54,999 nt of DNA, from positions 1 to 54,999 of the forward strand of contig JAIETE010000299.1 of the NCBI GenBank assembly GCA_019745505.1, in the 5' to 3' direction. This DNA comes from Candidatus Obscuribacterales bacterium (lineage in GTDB: Bacteria > Cyanobacteriota > Vampirovibrionia > Obscuribacterales > Obscuribacteraceae). The notes under the pieces were generated by a model. It made no database searches. It was not told where the DNA came from and was given only the letters and a program-made list of their open reading frames with translations. Positions 8,126-17,033 of the stretch are shown in pieces. The position numbers and the translations under genes were made by a program. The stretch's first letter is position 1. Every line of letters begins with the position of its first letter.

Positions 8126-10083
8126 GCGGCACTTACCTTTGCGTCTCCATTTGAAGCGCGTTTCACAATCGAGATAAATGAATCTTCCAAACTAAACGGC
8201 AAAGGTCTGGCTTCAACAACCTCAATACCAGCGTTCTTTGTGACACTGATAATTTTCGACAATTCAGTATCCGGATCATCAACGACAATGTGCAAGGAAT
8301 CAGCAAAAACACTCACACGCCAAGAATCAAGCGTATTGGAAAGCAGCTCATAAGCAGCTCCCACATCAGAAAAGCGCATTTCCAACAGTTGGCCTGGCTG
8401 ACTCTCTTTGATACCACTGGGAGAACCTTCGGCAACCAGCTCCCCTGCCACCATGAAGCCTAGCTGGCTGCAGTGCTCAGCTTCCTCCAAGAAGTGCGTG
8501 GTCACGAGAACAGCCGTACCCTCGCAAGCAAATTCTCTGATCATGCGCCACATCTCGCGGCGAGCCAGCGGGTCTACGCCCGAGGTGGGTTCGTCCAGGA
8601 AGAGAACTTCCGGTTGATGCATGACGGCAGCTCCGAATGCCAGGCGCTGTTTCCACCCTCCCGGAAGGCGGCCGGTCAACATACTCTCCTGGCCTTTCAG
8701 ACCGGAATTCGCAAGTACCCAATTGATACGCTCGTCTCTGAGACGATCTTTTACCTGATAAACACCGCAATAGAACTCAAGATTTTCAAGAATGGTCAAA
8801 TCGTCATAGAGCGTAAATTTTTGACTCATGTAACCGAGACGCTGCCGGAGAATCGGACTGCGCAGATTGCTCTTGGCGCCGCAAAGCACCATGTCGCCCT
8901 TCGTAGGCTTAATCAAGCCGCACAGCATCTTGATGGTGGTAGTCTTACCGGCACCATTGGCGCCCAGCAAACCGTATATTTCGCCATACTTCACAGAGAG
9001 GCTGACATTGTTTACAGCTTTGAAATCGCCGAAAATCTTGAATATGCTTCGCGCGGCAATGGCCTCCTCGTTGCCTGTTCTTGGCGGTCTGGCCACCTGC
9101 GGGTAGCGAGTCTCGGTATCGACATGGACTTTACCCTTGAGGCGGTTTACAAAAACATTCTCCAAAGTTGGTTCTTGAACTTCAATGCTGACTGTCCCAG
9201 CCGCAGGACTCTCGGACTTTTCATCCACCGGTTCCATTTCTGCGGCAACAGAATTTATCAGCGCTTTGGCGGCCTCAGGCTCGGCAGTGAGAACATCCAA
9301 GCGATCACCAAATGCCTGAATGTCTTGGATCTTTTCAGTCGATCCCGGCGCAGCCCAAAGCCGCGTTTGCAGCGCTTGCAGACGTCCACCCCGCACTTCC
9401 AATCTCTTCATATGCAATCCGGCTTTTAGTTCAGGCACGGAGCCCATCTCTTGAATTTCACCTTCGTGCATAAGGATAAGACGATTGCACCGCTCTGCTT
9501 CGTCGAGATAAGGAGTGGCAACGGCAACCGAAACACCATCGCCGACGACAGTGGAAAGCAAGTCCCAAAACTCACGGCGAGAAACAGGGTCAACACCGGT
9601 TGTCGGTTCGTCCAACAAGAGAATTTTGGGACTGGCCATCAACGCGCAACAAAGCGCAAGCTTCTGTTTCATCCCTCCGGAAAGCTTGCCTGCAAGCCTG
9701 TCTCTAAAGCGCAGCAGATCCATTGCTCTGAGATACTTGACAGAGCGCGCTTCGAATTCGCCTGCAGGAACTTCTCTTATCCCGGCCACATACCGGAGAT
9801 TTTCATCGATACTCAAGTCCTGATACAGAGAAAATTGCTGGGTCAAATAGCCAATTTCAAGCCGTACATCGCGAGGCTTACGCCCTAAGGCAAGCACTTC
9901 TCCCGAGGTAGCATTCATGATGCCGCCCAGTATGTGAAAAGTCGTCGTTTTGCCGGCACCATCAGGTCCGATCAAGCCGAACAACTCTCCCTGATTGATA
10001 GAGAAATTGAGATTCTTTACGGCCTGTGTTTGCCCGTAGTTTTTAACCAGCTCTTTTACAGTAACGAGCGACTCGGCACTCAC
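8122..10083 (-). CDS. Double ATP-binding ABC transporter protein (YbhF/RbbA-like)
   Basis: Two nucleotide-binding domains in one 653-residue chain, separated by a linker of about 90 residues. Domain 1: Walker A GPDGAGKTTT, signature LSGGMKQKLALC, Walker B LLLDEPTTGVDP, and an H-loop reading VATPYLDEAE, where the usual switch His is Pro. Domain 2: Walker A GANGAGKTTT, altered signature LPGGWKQRLAFG, Walker B LFLDEPTSGVDP, and an intact H-loop TTHFLEEAE. The pairing of one domain with a changed H-loop and another with a changed signature suggests one canonical and one degenerate ATP site in the folded pair. The start is a GTG, 6 bp after the adaptor gene's stop. It powers the two downstream permeases. 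Confidence 0.92.
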   Translation of the reverse strand: MSAESLVTVKELVKNYGQTQAVKNLNFSINQGELFGLIGPDGAGKTTTFHILGGIMNATSGEVLALGRKPRDVRLEIGYLTQQFSLYQDLSIDENLRYVAGIREVPAGEFEARSVKYLRAMDLLRFRDRLAGKLSGGMKQKLALCCALMASPKILLLDEPTTGVDPVSRREFWDLLSTVVGDGVSVAVATPYLDEAERCNRLILMHEGEIQEMGSVPELKAGLHMKRLEVRGGRLQALQTRLWAAPGSTEKIQDIQAFGDRLDVLTAEPEAAKALINSVAAEMEPVDEKSESPAAGTVSIEVQEPTLENVFVNRLKGKVHVDTETRYPQVARPPRTGNEEAIAARSIFKIFGDFKAVNNVSLSVKYGEIYGLLGANGAGKTTTIKMLCGLIKPTKGDMVLCGAKSNLRSPILRQRLGYMSQKFTLYDDLTILENLEFYCGVYQVKDRLRDERINWVLANSGLKGQESMLTGRLPGGWKQRLAFGAAVMHQPEVLFLDEPTSGVDPLARREMWRMIREFACEGTAVLVTTHFLEEAEHCSQLGFMVAGELVAEGSPSGIKESQPGQLLEMRFSDVGAAYELLSNTLDSWRVSVFADSLHIVVDDPDTELSKIISVTKNAGIEVVEARPLPFSLEDSFISIVKRASNGDAKVSAA

Positions 10084-10089
10084 GATGGC

Positions 10090-11352
10090 TCACTTCGCAA
10101 GCGAGATATCTGCATCTGCGGGCATGCCCGGTTTTGCAAAACGCTCAGGATGCTTGAGCAGAATTTTGATACCAAATACTTGCTTGACTCGGTCTTCCTT
10201 GAAATAAATATTCTCCGGAGTGAACGAACCTTCCGGATCGATCTGAATCACTTCGCCTTCCAAAGGCGTCTTGGGCTGGCTATCGAGATACACACTTGCG
10301 GACTGCCCAATCCGAATTCGGCCGATATTGCCTTCGGGTACAAAGCCGCGCAGATAAACTCTGTTGAGATCAATGAGAGAAAGTAGATTCTGCCCAGGCA
10401 CCACCACGGCACCGGGCTCAACGGCACGTGCAGTAACAACACCATCGATGGGACTATTGACGTTCAAATAAGCAATATTTGCTTTGATCTGTTCGACTTC
10501 GGACTTTGCATTCCTCACTTCATGCTCGGCGCTTTTCTCCTTAAACTGGGCTTGAATTCGCTGTTGCTGCAAAACAGCCAGTTGGGAATTGCGCATTTGA
10601 GGATTGAGCCTCGATGTCTTAGCCATTTCAAGCCCCGCCTTAGCTACGCGCAGCTGCTTGCGAGCGGCTTCGAGATTGGCTTTGCGCGAACCAACCAGAG
10701 CAATGGCGTTGTCCTTGCCCGTGCGTGCTTGATCCGCTTCATCGAGAGTCACGGCCTTGTCTTGAACGAGAGACGAAAAACGCTCATGACGAAGCGTTGC
10801 CATTTCCAACTCAGACTTAGCTTGCGAAAGCAACGCCTCAGCTTCCGCGACTTTCGCCTCGGTCGTCGCTAGATTTGCTTCCGCTTGATCGACCTGCGCT
10901 GTTGTATCTTCCTTCGATTGCGCAACGCGCACTCTGGCCTCGGCAATTTGATTATCAACAACGGAAAGTTGATAGTGCGCCTCACTCGCTTTTTCCTGCG
11001 CGCTTAGAACTCGCGCTTCAGCACCACGAAGCTGCGCTTGAACATCATCATCGGAAATTTTGATCAGCAATTCGCCACGAGTGACTAATTCACCCTCACG
11101 CTTCGCTACATAATCCACGCGTCCGCCGATTTTCGGTCCTATGTTTGTCTCGTATCCTTCTATTCGTCCGCTGACATGCAAAGAATCGGATGGACCCTGC
11201 GCCGGTTTGTTGAAATAGAAATAAACGGCGCCGGCTACAGCGGCAATAAGAAACGCGAGAAGCACACGCTTCGGCAAATGAGCAGCTTTTTGCTCCCGGG
11301 GCGGGGCGCATTGGCTGGTGTCTTGTGTTGATTGGTTTTGAGTCTTCAACAT
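10090..11352 (-). CDS. HlyD/YbhG-family periplasmic adaptor protein
   Basis: A membrane-fusion protein of 420 residues: cytoplasmic N-terminus, one anchor helix at about 29-48 (LLAFLIAAVAGAVYFYF), a lipoyl-type half (IGGRVDYVAKREGELVTRGELL), a long Ala/Glu/Gln-rich coiled-coil hairpin of about 180 residues, the second lipoyl half (VNSPIDGVVTARAVEPGAVV), and a beta-barrel ending PEGSFTPENIYFK. Such proteins link an inner-membrane ABC exporter to an outer-membrane channel, which implies a diderm envelope. No TolC-like gene lies in the window. First gene of the four-gene operon. Its promoter region is shared with the divergent TetR gene. Confidence 0.93.
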   Translation of the reverse strand: MLKTQNQSTQDTSQCAPPREQKAAHLPKRVLLAFLIAAVAGAVYFYFNKPAQGPSDSLHVSGRIEGYETNIGPKIGGRVDYVAKREGELVTRGELLIKISDDDVQAQLRGAEARVLSAQEKASEAHYQLSVVDNQIAEARVRVAQSKEDTTAQVDQAEANLATTEAKVAEAEALLSQAKSELEMATLRHERFSSLVQDKAVTLDEADQARTGKDNAIALVGSRKANLEAARKQLRVAKAGLEMAKTSRLNPQMRNSQLAVLQQQRIQAQFKEKSAEHEVRNAKSEVEQIKANIAYLNVNSPIDGVVTARAVEPGAVVVPGQNLLSLIDLNRVYLRGFVPEGNIGRIRIGQSASVYLDSQPKTPLEGEVIQIDPEGSFTPENIYFKEDRVKQVFGIKILLKHPERFAKPGMPADADISLAK

Positions 11353-11386
11353 TTTGGAGGGTTGCCAACCGGGTGTTTCTGATGAT

Positions 11387-11403
11387 AGTATACCAACCGG
11401 TAT
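11387..11403 (-). promoter_or_regulatory. Candidate -10 element and TetR operator upstream of the efflux operon
   Basis: On the minus strand TATACT (11392-11387) makes a good -10 for the adaptor gene, about 35 bp from its ATG. It overlaps an interrupted palindrome, ATACC-N4-GGTAT at 11390-11403. A related CCAACCGG core recurs at 11365-11372. No strong -35 is seen. The overlap with a dyad beside a divergent TetR gene is the basis for calling it an operator; it is unproven. Confidence 0.35.
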
Positions 11404-11611
11404 GGATAATTCCTAGTTAAATCGTACTTTCCGGCGATACCCTGATTGAGCAAGGGTTTCCAGGTTTTCCAGAGAATTTCCAAGGATATCGACCCGGCTC
11501 AAACCTCAAAGTTTCGCCCGAACCACATATATAAGGTATCCAGCCGGTCCACAATTAAGGTCCAAACTCCGCAGCAAAATCGAAGAAACCAAGCTAAACC
11601 GGACTCTGAAA

Positions 11612-12271
11612 GTGCCAAATAATAGAGAAACAGCAAATTCCAACACTCCGGCCGTCATCAGCGGCGGGCGGCAGCGAAGCAAGAAAGAGCAGATTGTTCA
11701 GGCGGCTATCAAAGTATTTTTGGAAAACGGTTATGCCGGCACGAGCATGAATAGGGTGGCGGCGGAAGCCGACGTGATCAAAGCAACGATCTATAGCCAC
11801 TTCAAGGATAAAGAAGAACTGTTTGCTGCAATCATCGAAGAAGTGACCTTCAAAAGAATGCATGCAGATACACCTGAGTTCGAGCAGCTCTTGCACAGCT
11901 TGCCACCAGATGAATTTGTCAATTTGCTAACGCAGAAATTCAAGTTGCTCTCTCAATCGCAAGAGTATCGAGCCCTCCTGCGTGTCGTAATTGGCGAGTC
12001 CGAACGATTTCCGGAACTCGCAACACTTTACGTGAAAACAGTAATTCTCAAAGGGATGGAACTAGCGAGTGGTTATTTTGCCAAACACCAGGAATTGAAG
12101 TTGAACAATCCGCTTGCAACTGCACACATCTGTTGCGGCAGCTTTGTTGCATGGTTGATCTGGCAGGAAATTCTCGGTGGCAAGAATTTCAAACCACTCG
12201 AATTTGATGATGTCGTAATTGCCCTGAAAGAGTTGGTTGACGCCAAACTCGCGCAAGACAAGGAAAGCTAG
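11612..12271 (+). CDS. TetR/AcrR-family transcriptional regulator
   Basis: A 219-residue regulator with a short Ser/Arg-rich leader. The TetR DNA-binding domain lies at about 25-75: IVQAAIKVFLENGYAGTSM, then helix-turn-helix VAAEADVIKATIYSHFKDKEELF. The C-terminal all-helical domain would bind the ligand and dimerise. The start is GTG at 11612; no stronger alternative is seen. It is divergent from the ABC efflux operon, so it most likely represses that operon and itself until an efflux substrate binds, as CecR does for ybhGFSR in E. coli. Its stop codon overlaps the stop of the converging kinase gene in a shared CTAG (12268-12271). Confidence 0.9.
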   Translation: MPNNRETANSNTPAVISGGRQRSKKEQIVQAAIKVFLENGYAGTSMNRVAAEADVIKATIYSHFKDKEELFAAIIEEVTFKRMHADTPEFEQLLHSLPPDEFVNLLTQKFKLLSQSQEYRALLRVVIGESERFPELATLYVKTVILKGMELASGYFAKHQELKLNNPLATAHICCGSFVAWLIWQEILGGKNFKPLEFDDVVIALKELVDAKLAQDKES

Positions 12272-14382
12272 CGCCACACCGTTCTTGGCGCAAAATGTTC
12301 CGCACGAGCATAGTTTGGGTTTTCCCCGACATCAAGCAATCTCCAGTTTTTCTCGAACATCGCTTTCTGAGCCGGCTTCAGTGTCCCTCTCGTAAAACTG
12401 ATTCGCGAAACATTGGTAAGATTCGATAGCGCTCGAGCGACTGCATCCGTATATCCCGTTTGACTTAAGCAGAAGAAATCGATATGGCTGCACTGACGCA
12501 GAGAAATCGCCGCTTCAGGCGTAAATGTGGCATGATCTCCTATCCACAACTGCTTGATAGTGTGAGTATGCGACAGAGCCTTCAGCATCGGGCTCACATC
12601 ACCATGTATTGCGATTAATTTGTTCAGTCTTTTGAAAAACGGCTGCCTGGAAAGGTAGACAGGATCATATTTTGGAGTGTGCAAAACTAGATATGTCAGC
12701 TGCTTGCAATCGTTTAAGGACCGGAGCAACTCGCTGCGCACCTCAACATCTCTAAAATTTACGAAACGCAAATTCGTCCACTTTGAGATGATTTTGAATA
12801 AATGGTCCACGCCGGGACGAACATTGCTCAGCTCATCATCAGGAATAATTACATCGCGGTTGGCATAAGGAATTGTTTCTAAGTCAAGACCGGAAAAGAT
12901 TGAAGGATCAATCTTATCGTAGATGAAGTAATTCGGAAGTGCGAATTCATCCAGGTCTTCGTTTACGTTAAAGATTATCGGGCCGCTAGCGGGATAGATT
13001 CTTGTTTTTGCGGCTACGACTTTATCAATACCCCGGGTCCCATCCAGATCCGGAGCACCGTGCCTGGTGGCGCCACATCTTAATTCTGGAAAGACGATCT
13101 TGCGTTTGCTTTCTCCACCTTCTACATACGGAACCAACTCTATTCGAGAAACCTTCTCAAAGGATTTCCGATACTCTTCAATTTTTCCTTGCCTGTGCCT
13201 TGTGCCTGTATTCTTGATATTGTTTGCGCCGAGCCAATCATTTCTGATGGCCACCTTCTTCTGCGCAGCCGCAGCAGAATCATTAGACTGAACTCGCAAA
13301 TGACGGCAGACCATTATCGTAACAGCGACTGAAACAAAAGATACCGCGACAATCAGGCCAGCTAGTTGAAGAGGAGTGAATGCCACCGTCCGTCTTCTTG
13401 CGGACTTCTCACTGTCAAGCGAATCATCTTCTAAATGAAACACATCAGCTGAGGGCCTGGTGCAAGCTCGATGCAATTCTATAGCAACCATGCCGAGATC
13501 TGAGTAACGATCAGCTGGAGATTTGGCCAGCATCTTTGCCACAATTTTTTCGATGGCCGGCGGAAATTCTGTTCCGAGCGTCGCTTCCTTCAAACTCGGG
13601 GCCTTTTCATTCACGTGCAACATCATCGTACGCAAGGAATTGGTGCCGACAAGTGGTGGCGTTCCTGTTATCGCTTCGAACAAGACACAACCAAGAGAAT
13701 AGACATCGCTTCTTTGATCGATTGTCTCACCGGCACACTGCTCGGGACTCATATAGTACGGACTGCCGAAAATCTCCCCGGTCTGAGTGAGCGCATCCAT
13801 TTCGCCTCGATCTTGATTGACTATCTTTGCTATTCCGAAGTCTAAGATCTTGACGCTGCCCTCGTCAGTCCGTTTCATCTCATCCACAATCATGATGTTT
13901 GCCGGCTTGATATCTCTATGCACAACTTGATGGTGGTGAGCGTGCGCCAATCCAAAACACAACTGCGAAAAGATTGGTTCCAACTCCTCGAGGGAAAGCT
14001 GTCCGCGCTCTTTTATCAACGATTGCAGAGTTCTGCCCTGCACCAAATCCATCACAAGAAATGGATGTCCATTCTCGAGAACACCAAAGTCGTGAACTTT
14101 TACAAGATTGGGATGTTTCAAGGAAAATGCCGCCTTAGCTTCAGTCTGAAATCGGCGCGACGAACTTGCATCACTAAGACGCTGCGAATCAAGCGTTTTT
14201 AGCGCTAGCTCTACATTCAAGAGTTTGTGACGCACTCTGTAAACCGCACCCATACCTCCCCTGCCCAAGAGAGAAACGATCTCATACTTGCCACCCAAAA
14301 CTTGACCGATCTCAAAGGGGCTGCCAACGCTTTGCGCATTGTTCTCGTAATCAGACTGAGTAGAATTAGGGTCAATACTCAT
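12268..14382 (-). CDS. Membrane Ser/Thr protein kinase with LRR-like C-terminal region
   Basis: A 704-residue Hanks-type kinase. Glycine loop LLGRGGMGAVYR at about 38-49, catalytic Lys62 (ALKTLD), HRD with Asp157 in VVHRDIKPANIM, DFG at 181-183, activation segment GEIFGSPYYMSPEQC. All catalytic residues are present. After the kinase, one membrane helix (LAGLIVAVSFVSVAVTIMVC) is followed by about 340 residues, the last 200 with irregular leucine-rich-repeat-like units (LRFVNFRDVEV, LTYLVLHTP, IKQLWIGDHATF). The tail would be outside the cytoplasm, so it could be a sensor. Second gene of a two-kinase operon; its ATG overlaps the upstream stop as ATGA. Target unknown. Confidence 0.93.
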   Translation of the reverse strand: MSIDPNSTQSDYENNAQSVGSPFEIGQVLGGKYEIVSLLGRGGMGAVYRVRHKLLNVELALKTLDSQRLSDASSSRRFQTEAKAAFSLKHPNLVKVHDFGVLENGHPFLVMDLVQGRTLQSLIKERGQLSLEELEPIFSQLCFGLAHAHHHQVVHRDIKPANIMIVDEMKRTDEGSVKILDFGIAKIVNQDRGEMDALTQTGEIFGSPYYMSPEQCAGETIDQRSDVYSLGCVLFEAITGTPPLVGTNSLRTMMLHVNEKAPSLKEATLGTEFPPAIEKIVAKMLAKSPADRYSDLGMVAIELHRACTRPSADVFHLEDDSLDSEKSARRRTVAFTPLQLAGLIVAVSFVSVAVTIMVCRHLRVQSNDSAAAAQKKVAIRNDWLGANNIKNTGTRHRQGKIEEYRKSFEKVSRIELVPYVEGGESKRKIVFPELRCGATRHGAPDLDGTRGIDKVVAAKTRIYPASGPIIFNVNEDLDEFALPNYFIYDKIDPSIFSGLDLETIPYANRDVIIPDDELSNVRPGVDHLFKIISKWTNLRFVNFRDVEVRSELLRSLNDCKQLTYLVLHTPKYDPVYLSRQPFFKRLNKLIAIHGDVSPMLKALSHTHTIKQLWIGDHATFTPEAAISLRQCSHIDFFCLSQTGYTDAVARALSNLTNVSRISFTRGTLKPAQKAMFEKNWRLLDVGENPNYARAEHFAPRTVWR

Positions 14383-16451
14383 TGCCGGCGCTGCAACCTA
14401 AAAGAAGTTCCCGGCGCTGCGCCGGGAACCGGTACTTCCTTCCAGTGCTTGGACAGTTCCTCTTGAGCTTCTTTGCTCAACGCACAATGCTTGGTTTGAA
14501 TCTGCTCAACCTGCTGCAATTTCACAACTGCCCTTGCTATATCGTCAGGCACCGAACTCCTGGAAAATTCAACATTCCTCAATTGTTTGCAAGTACCAAG
14601 AATAGCAATATCCGATGCGGTCAATGTGCAATCAATCACAACGTACTTTATTGAATTGGAACCTGCCACAGCCTCAAAAATTTCCCTTGGATCCATATCT
14701 TGCACAACCAGGTCCGTTATGCGTTTAAACGTTGAATGACCTTTTAAAGAATTGGGAAGGTAAGTCACATTATTGACTCCAAACCGGGTCAAAGTCCCTA
14801 TCTTATCGATCTCATCCATCATTCGCGGTGAAATATCTTGATTGGAAATATGCAAGTACCAGAGTTCGGTCCATCTTGTGGCGGCGCCCAACAAATCTGT
14901 AAACAACTGATTACTCAGTGCAAGCAATTCAGGGTTGGGGAAAATCTCTGATGTTTCTCGATCCGGCCCTTCGATTGTCAAAACCCTAACGAATGCTCGA
15001 TCGAGTTTCTCGAAGATATAGCCGTTCGACAATAATTGAGGAAACAAATCGATTGCAACATTCATCCAAACACCGCAGCAGGGAAGATTGATAGGACCTT
15101 TAGCCTTGACCTGGCGAAGGACGCCATTGTCGACAAAGGATAAATCACCGACAGCCAAGGCAGGAAAAACAATCGTTTGCCGGTTATTCGACTGATTCGT
15201 AATCGCCTTCATCTCTTGTACTCGGGCAAAAGACGCTCTGGCTTCGGTAAACTTCTTTCTAATTGCAGGCACATCGTCTATATGAGTTGAGCTGAGGTTG
15301 GCGGCAGCTTCTTTTGCAGGCGGCGCTTTCGGAGTCGAAGTAGGCCTAAAGATATAGGTGTATCGATCAAGAGTAAGTGTGCACAAAACAGAGACTATTA
15401 CTGTTGCGAAAATAGTCGAACAGAGTTGAACATAAGTCAGCGTGATTTTCTCGTTTTGAGCAACGCTTCTATTTTGACCGGCATTCTTAGATTGCGTTGT
15501 GGATACTTTGAACTCCGTTTCGGAGCCACCGCAGGCAACGAAGATATCTCGCCCGGCCAGACTGATATCCGAATAGCGTTGACTGGGCTCCTTCGCCAGC
15601 ATCTTGCTCACCACTTGCTCGAGCGCATCGGGAAACTCTCTGCCAAGTGCGGCTTCGCGCAACAGGGGAGCAGTATCATTGACGTGCAGCATCATCGTAC
15701 GCAAAGCATTCATACCGGCAAAGGGCGGTGTTCCCGTCAACGCCTCAAAGAGAACGCATCCTACTGAATAGACATCACTGCGCTGGTCGACTGCAGCACC
15801 GGAACATTGTTCTGGGCTCATATAGGAGGGACTTCCGAATATCTCACCTGTCTGAGTAAGAGTTTGCATCTCGCCGCGCTCGCTGCCCACGATTTTGGCA
15901 ATACCAAAGTCGAGGACTTTTACGCTGCCTTCCTGCGACAGCGCGACATCATCAACAAGCATGATGTTCGCTGGTTTTATATCTCGATGAACAACCTGAC
16001 GCTCGTGCGCATGAGCCAAGCCGAAACAGATCTGCGGAAAGACGAGCGAAACCTCATCCAAACTGAGCTGCCCGCGATCCCTTATAAGCGCTTGCAGTGT
16101 TTGTCCGTTAACCAATTCCATTACAAAAAATGGATAGCCCTCTTCCAGTACACCATAATCGTGCACTTTGACCAGACCAGGGTGTTCAAGGGTAAATGCG
16201 GCTTTTGCTTCGGTTTCAAACCTTCGAGACAACGAGACGTCACCGATATGCTCGTAATCCAGAGTCTTGAGCGCCACTTCAATATTCAGAAGCAGATGCT
16301 TGGCACGGTAAACGGAGCCCATACCTCCACGTCCCAGAAGCGCCAATATCTCATATTTATTGTCGAGAACTTTTCCAACGGCAAAAGTATTGGAAGAACG
16401 ACCTGAGGCGGATGAAGTGTTGACGAGTGTAGAATCGGAATCCATACCCAT
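14379..16451 (-). CDS. Membrane Ser/Thr protein kinase with divergent LRR-like tail
   Basis: Close paralogue of the next gene, 690 residues. Glycine loop LLGRGGMGSVYR, Lys62, HRD Asp157 (VVHRDIKPANIM), DFG 181-183 and GEIFGSPSYMSPEQC are intact. One membrane helix near 345-370 (LCSTIFATVIVSVLCTLTL) leads to a tail of about 320 residues with weak leucine-rich units such as LTRFGVNNVTYLP and LRNVEFSRSSVP. An equivalent ATG lies two codons inside (16445). The two tails diverge much more than the kinase halves, which fits separate input signals feeding similar catalytic domains. First gene of the pair. Confidence 0.93.
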   Translation of the reverse strand: MGMDSDSTLVNTSSASGRSSNTFAVGKVLDNKYEILALLGRGGMGSVYRAKHLLLNIEVALKTLDYEHIGDVSLSRRFETEAKAAFTLEHPGLVKVHDYGVLEEGYPFFVMELVNGQTLQALIRDRGQLSLDEVSLVFPQICFGLAHAHERQVVHRDIKPANIMLVDDVALSQEGSVKVLDFGIAKIVGSERGEMQTLTQTGEIFGSPSYMSPEQCSGAAVDQRSDVYSVGCVLFEALTGTPPFAGMNALRTMMLHVNDTAPLLREAALGREFPDALEQVVSKMLAKEPSQRYSDISLAGRDIFVACGGSETEFKVSTTQSKNAGQNRSVAQNEKITLTYVQLCSTIFATVIVSVLCTLTLDRYTYIFRPTSTPKAPPAKEAAANLSSTHIDDVPAIRKKFTEARASFARVQEMKAITNQSNNRQTIVFPALAVGDLSFVDNGVLRQVKAKGPINLPCCGVWMNVAIDLFPQLLSNGYIFEKLDRAFVRVLTIEGPDRETSEIFPNPELLALSNQLFTDLLGAATRWTELWYLHISNQDISPRMMDEIDKIGTLTRFGVNNVTYLPNSLKGHSTFKRITDLVVQDMDPREIFEAVAGSNSIKYVVIDCTLTASDIAILGTCKQLRNVEFSRSSVPDDIARAVVKLQQVEQIQTKHCALSKEAQEELSKHWKEVPVPGAAPGTSFRLQRRQ

Positions 16452-17033
16452 GTTATTTGGTTAAAAGAAACTCCATCTTTCTCAGATTCGACTCTCATTG
16501 CCTGGAGAAGAAATCTCCAAATCGTCTGATTGCTCCGAAACTCAATCTCGGCATCCGTTTGCAGCAAGCTCAGCAGGACTTCCACGGACCGAAAACCCCC
16601 ACTCCTATGTACCACACCGCTCCGGCTGTCAGGCGGACAAATTCATGAGCCTGTCGCCGACAGCCTCTTGCAAAAAAACAGAAAGATTAAATCCCGCTTC
16701 TTGGCAGCCTGTGGGCAGGGTGGGAATCCTCCCATCGTCGTGCCACAAAATTGCAATGTCGTAAAAATACCTTAGAGATGCGCAACGACACACACGCCGA
16801 GTTGGACATTCCAAAAAGAATGTTCGGCACGATGAAACACCTTGCGTGCCCGTCCCTCCCTCTTGCTCGCTATTCCAGAGCACGAAACCCGGTAATTCTC
16901 ACGACGAGCAGGACCCCCATCCTGTAACCGGGCTCTATCAAGCAAACTTCCAAATAGCACTGCCAACGCCTGGCAGAGCTGCTGCTTGAGGAGGGGAGCC
17001 CCACTCCACTCAAAGGAAGGAGATTTAAAAGTT
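16452..17033. other. Long divergent intergenic region with nested hairpin
   Basis: No believable gene on either strand; it must hold the promoters for the leftward kinase pair and the rightward glycine-rich protein gene. Structure seen: GGCTGTC (16624-16630) pairs with GACAGCC (16659-16665), enclosing AGGC/GCCT (16631-16634/16649-16652); TGGGA-atcc-TCCCA near 16719; and ACATTC/GAATGT at 16806-16823. None has a U-tract. No clear sigma-70 promoter was found. Confidence 0.5.

Noticed and set aside
7691-8353. 220-codon plus-strand frame
   Set aside because: Antisense to the first permease and the end of the ATPase gene; no recognisable protein features.
8473-9429. 318-codon open frame on the plus strand
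   Set aside because: It lies wholly antisense to the double ABC ATPase gene, which has all family motifs; the plus frame has no domain-like sequence.
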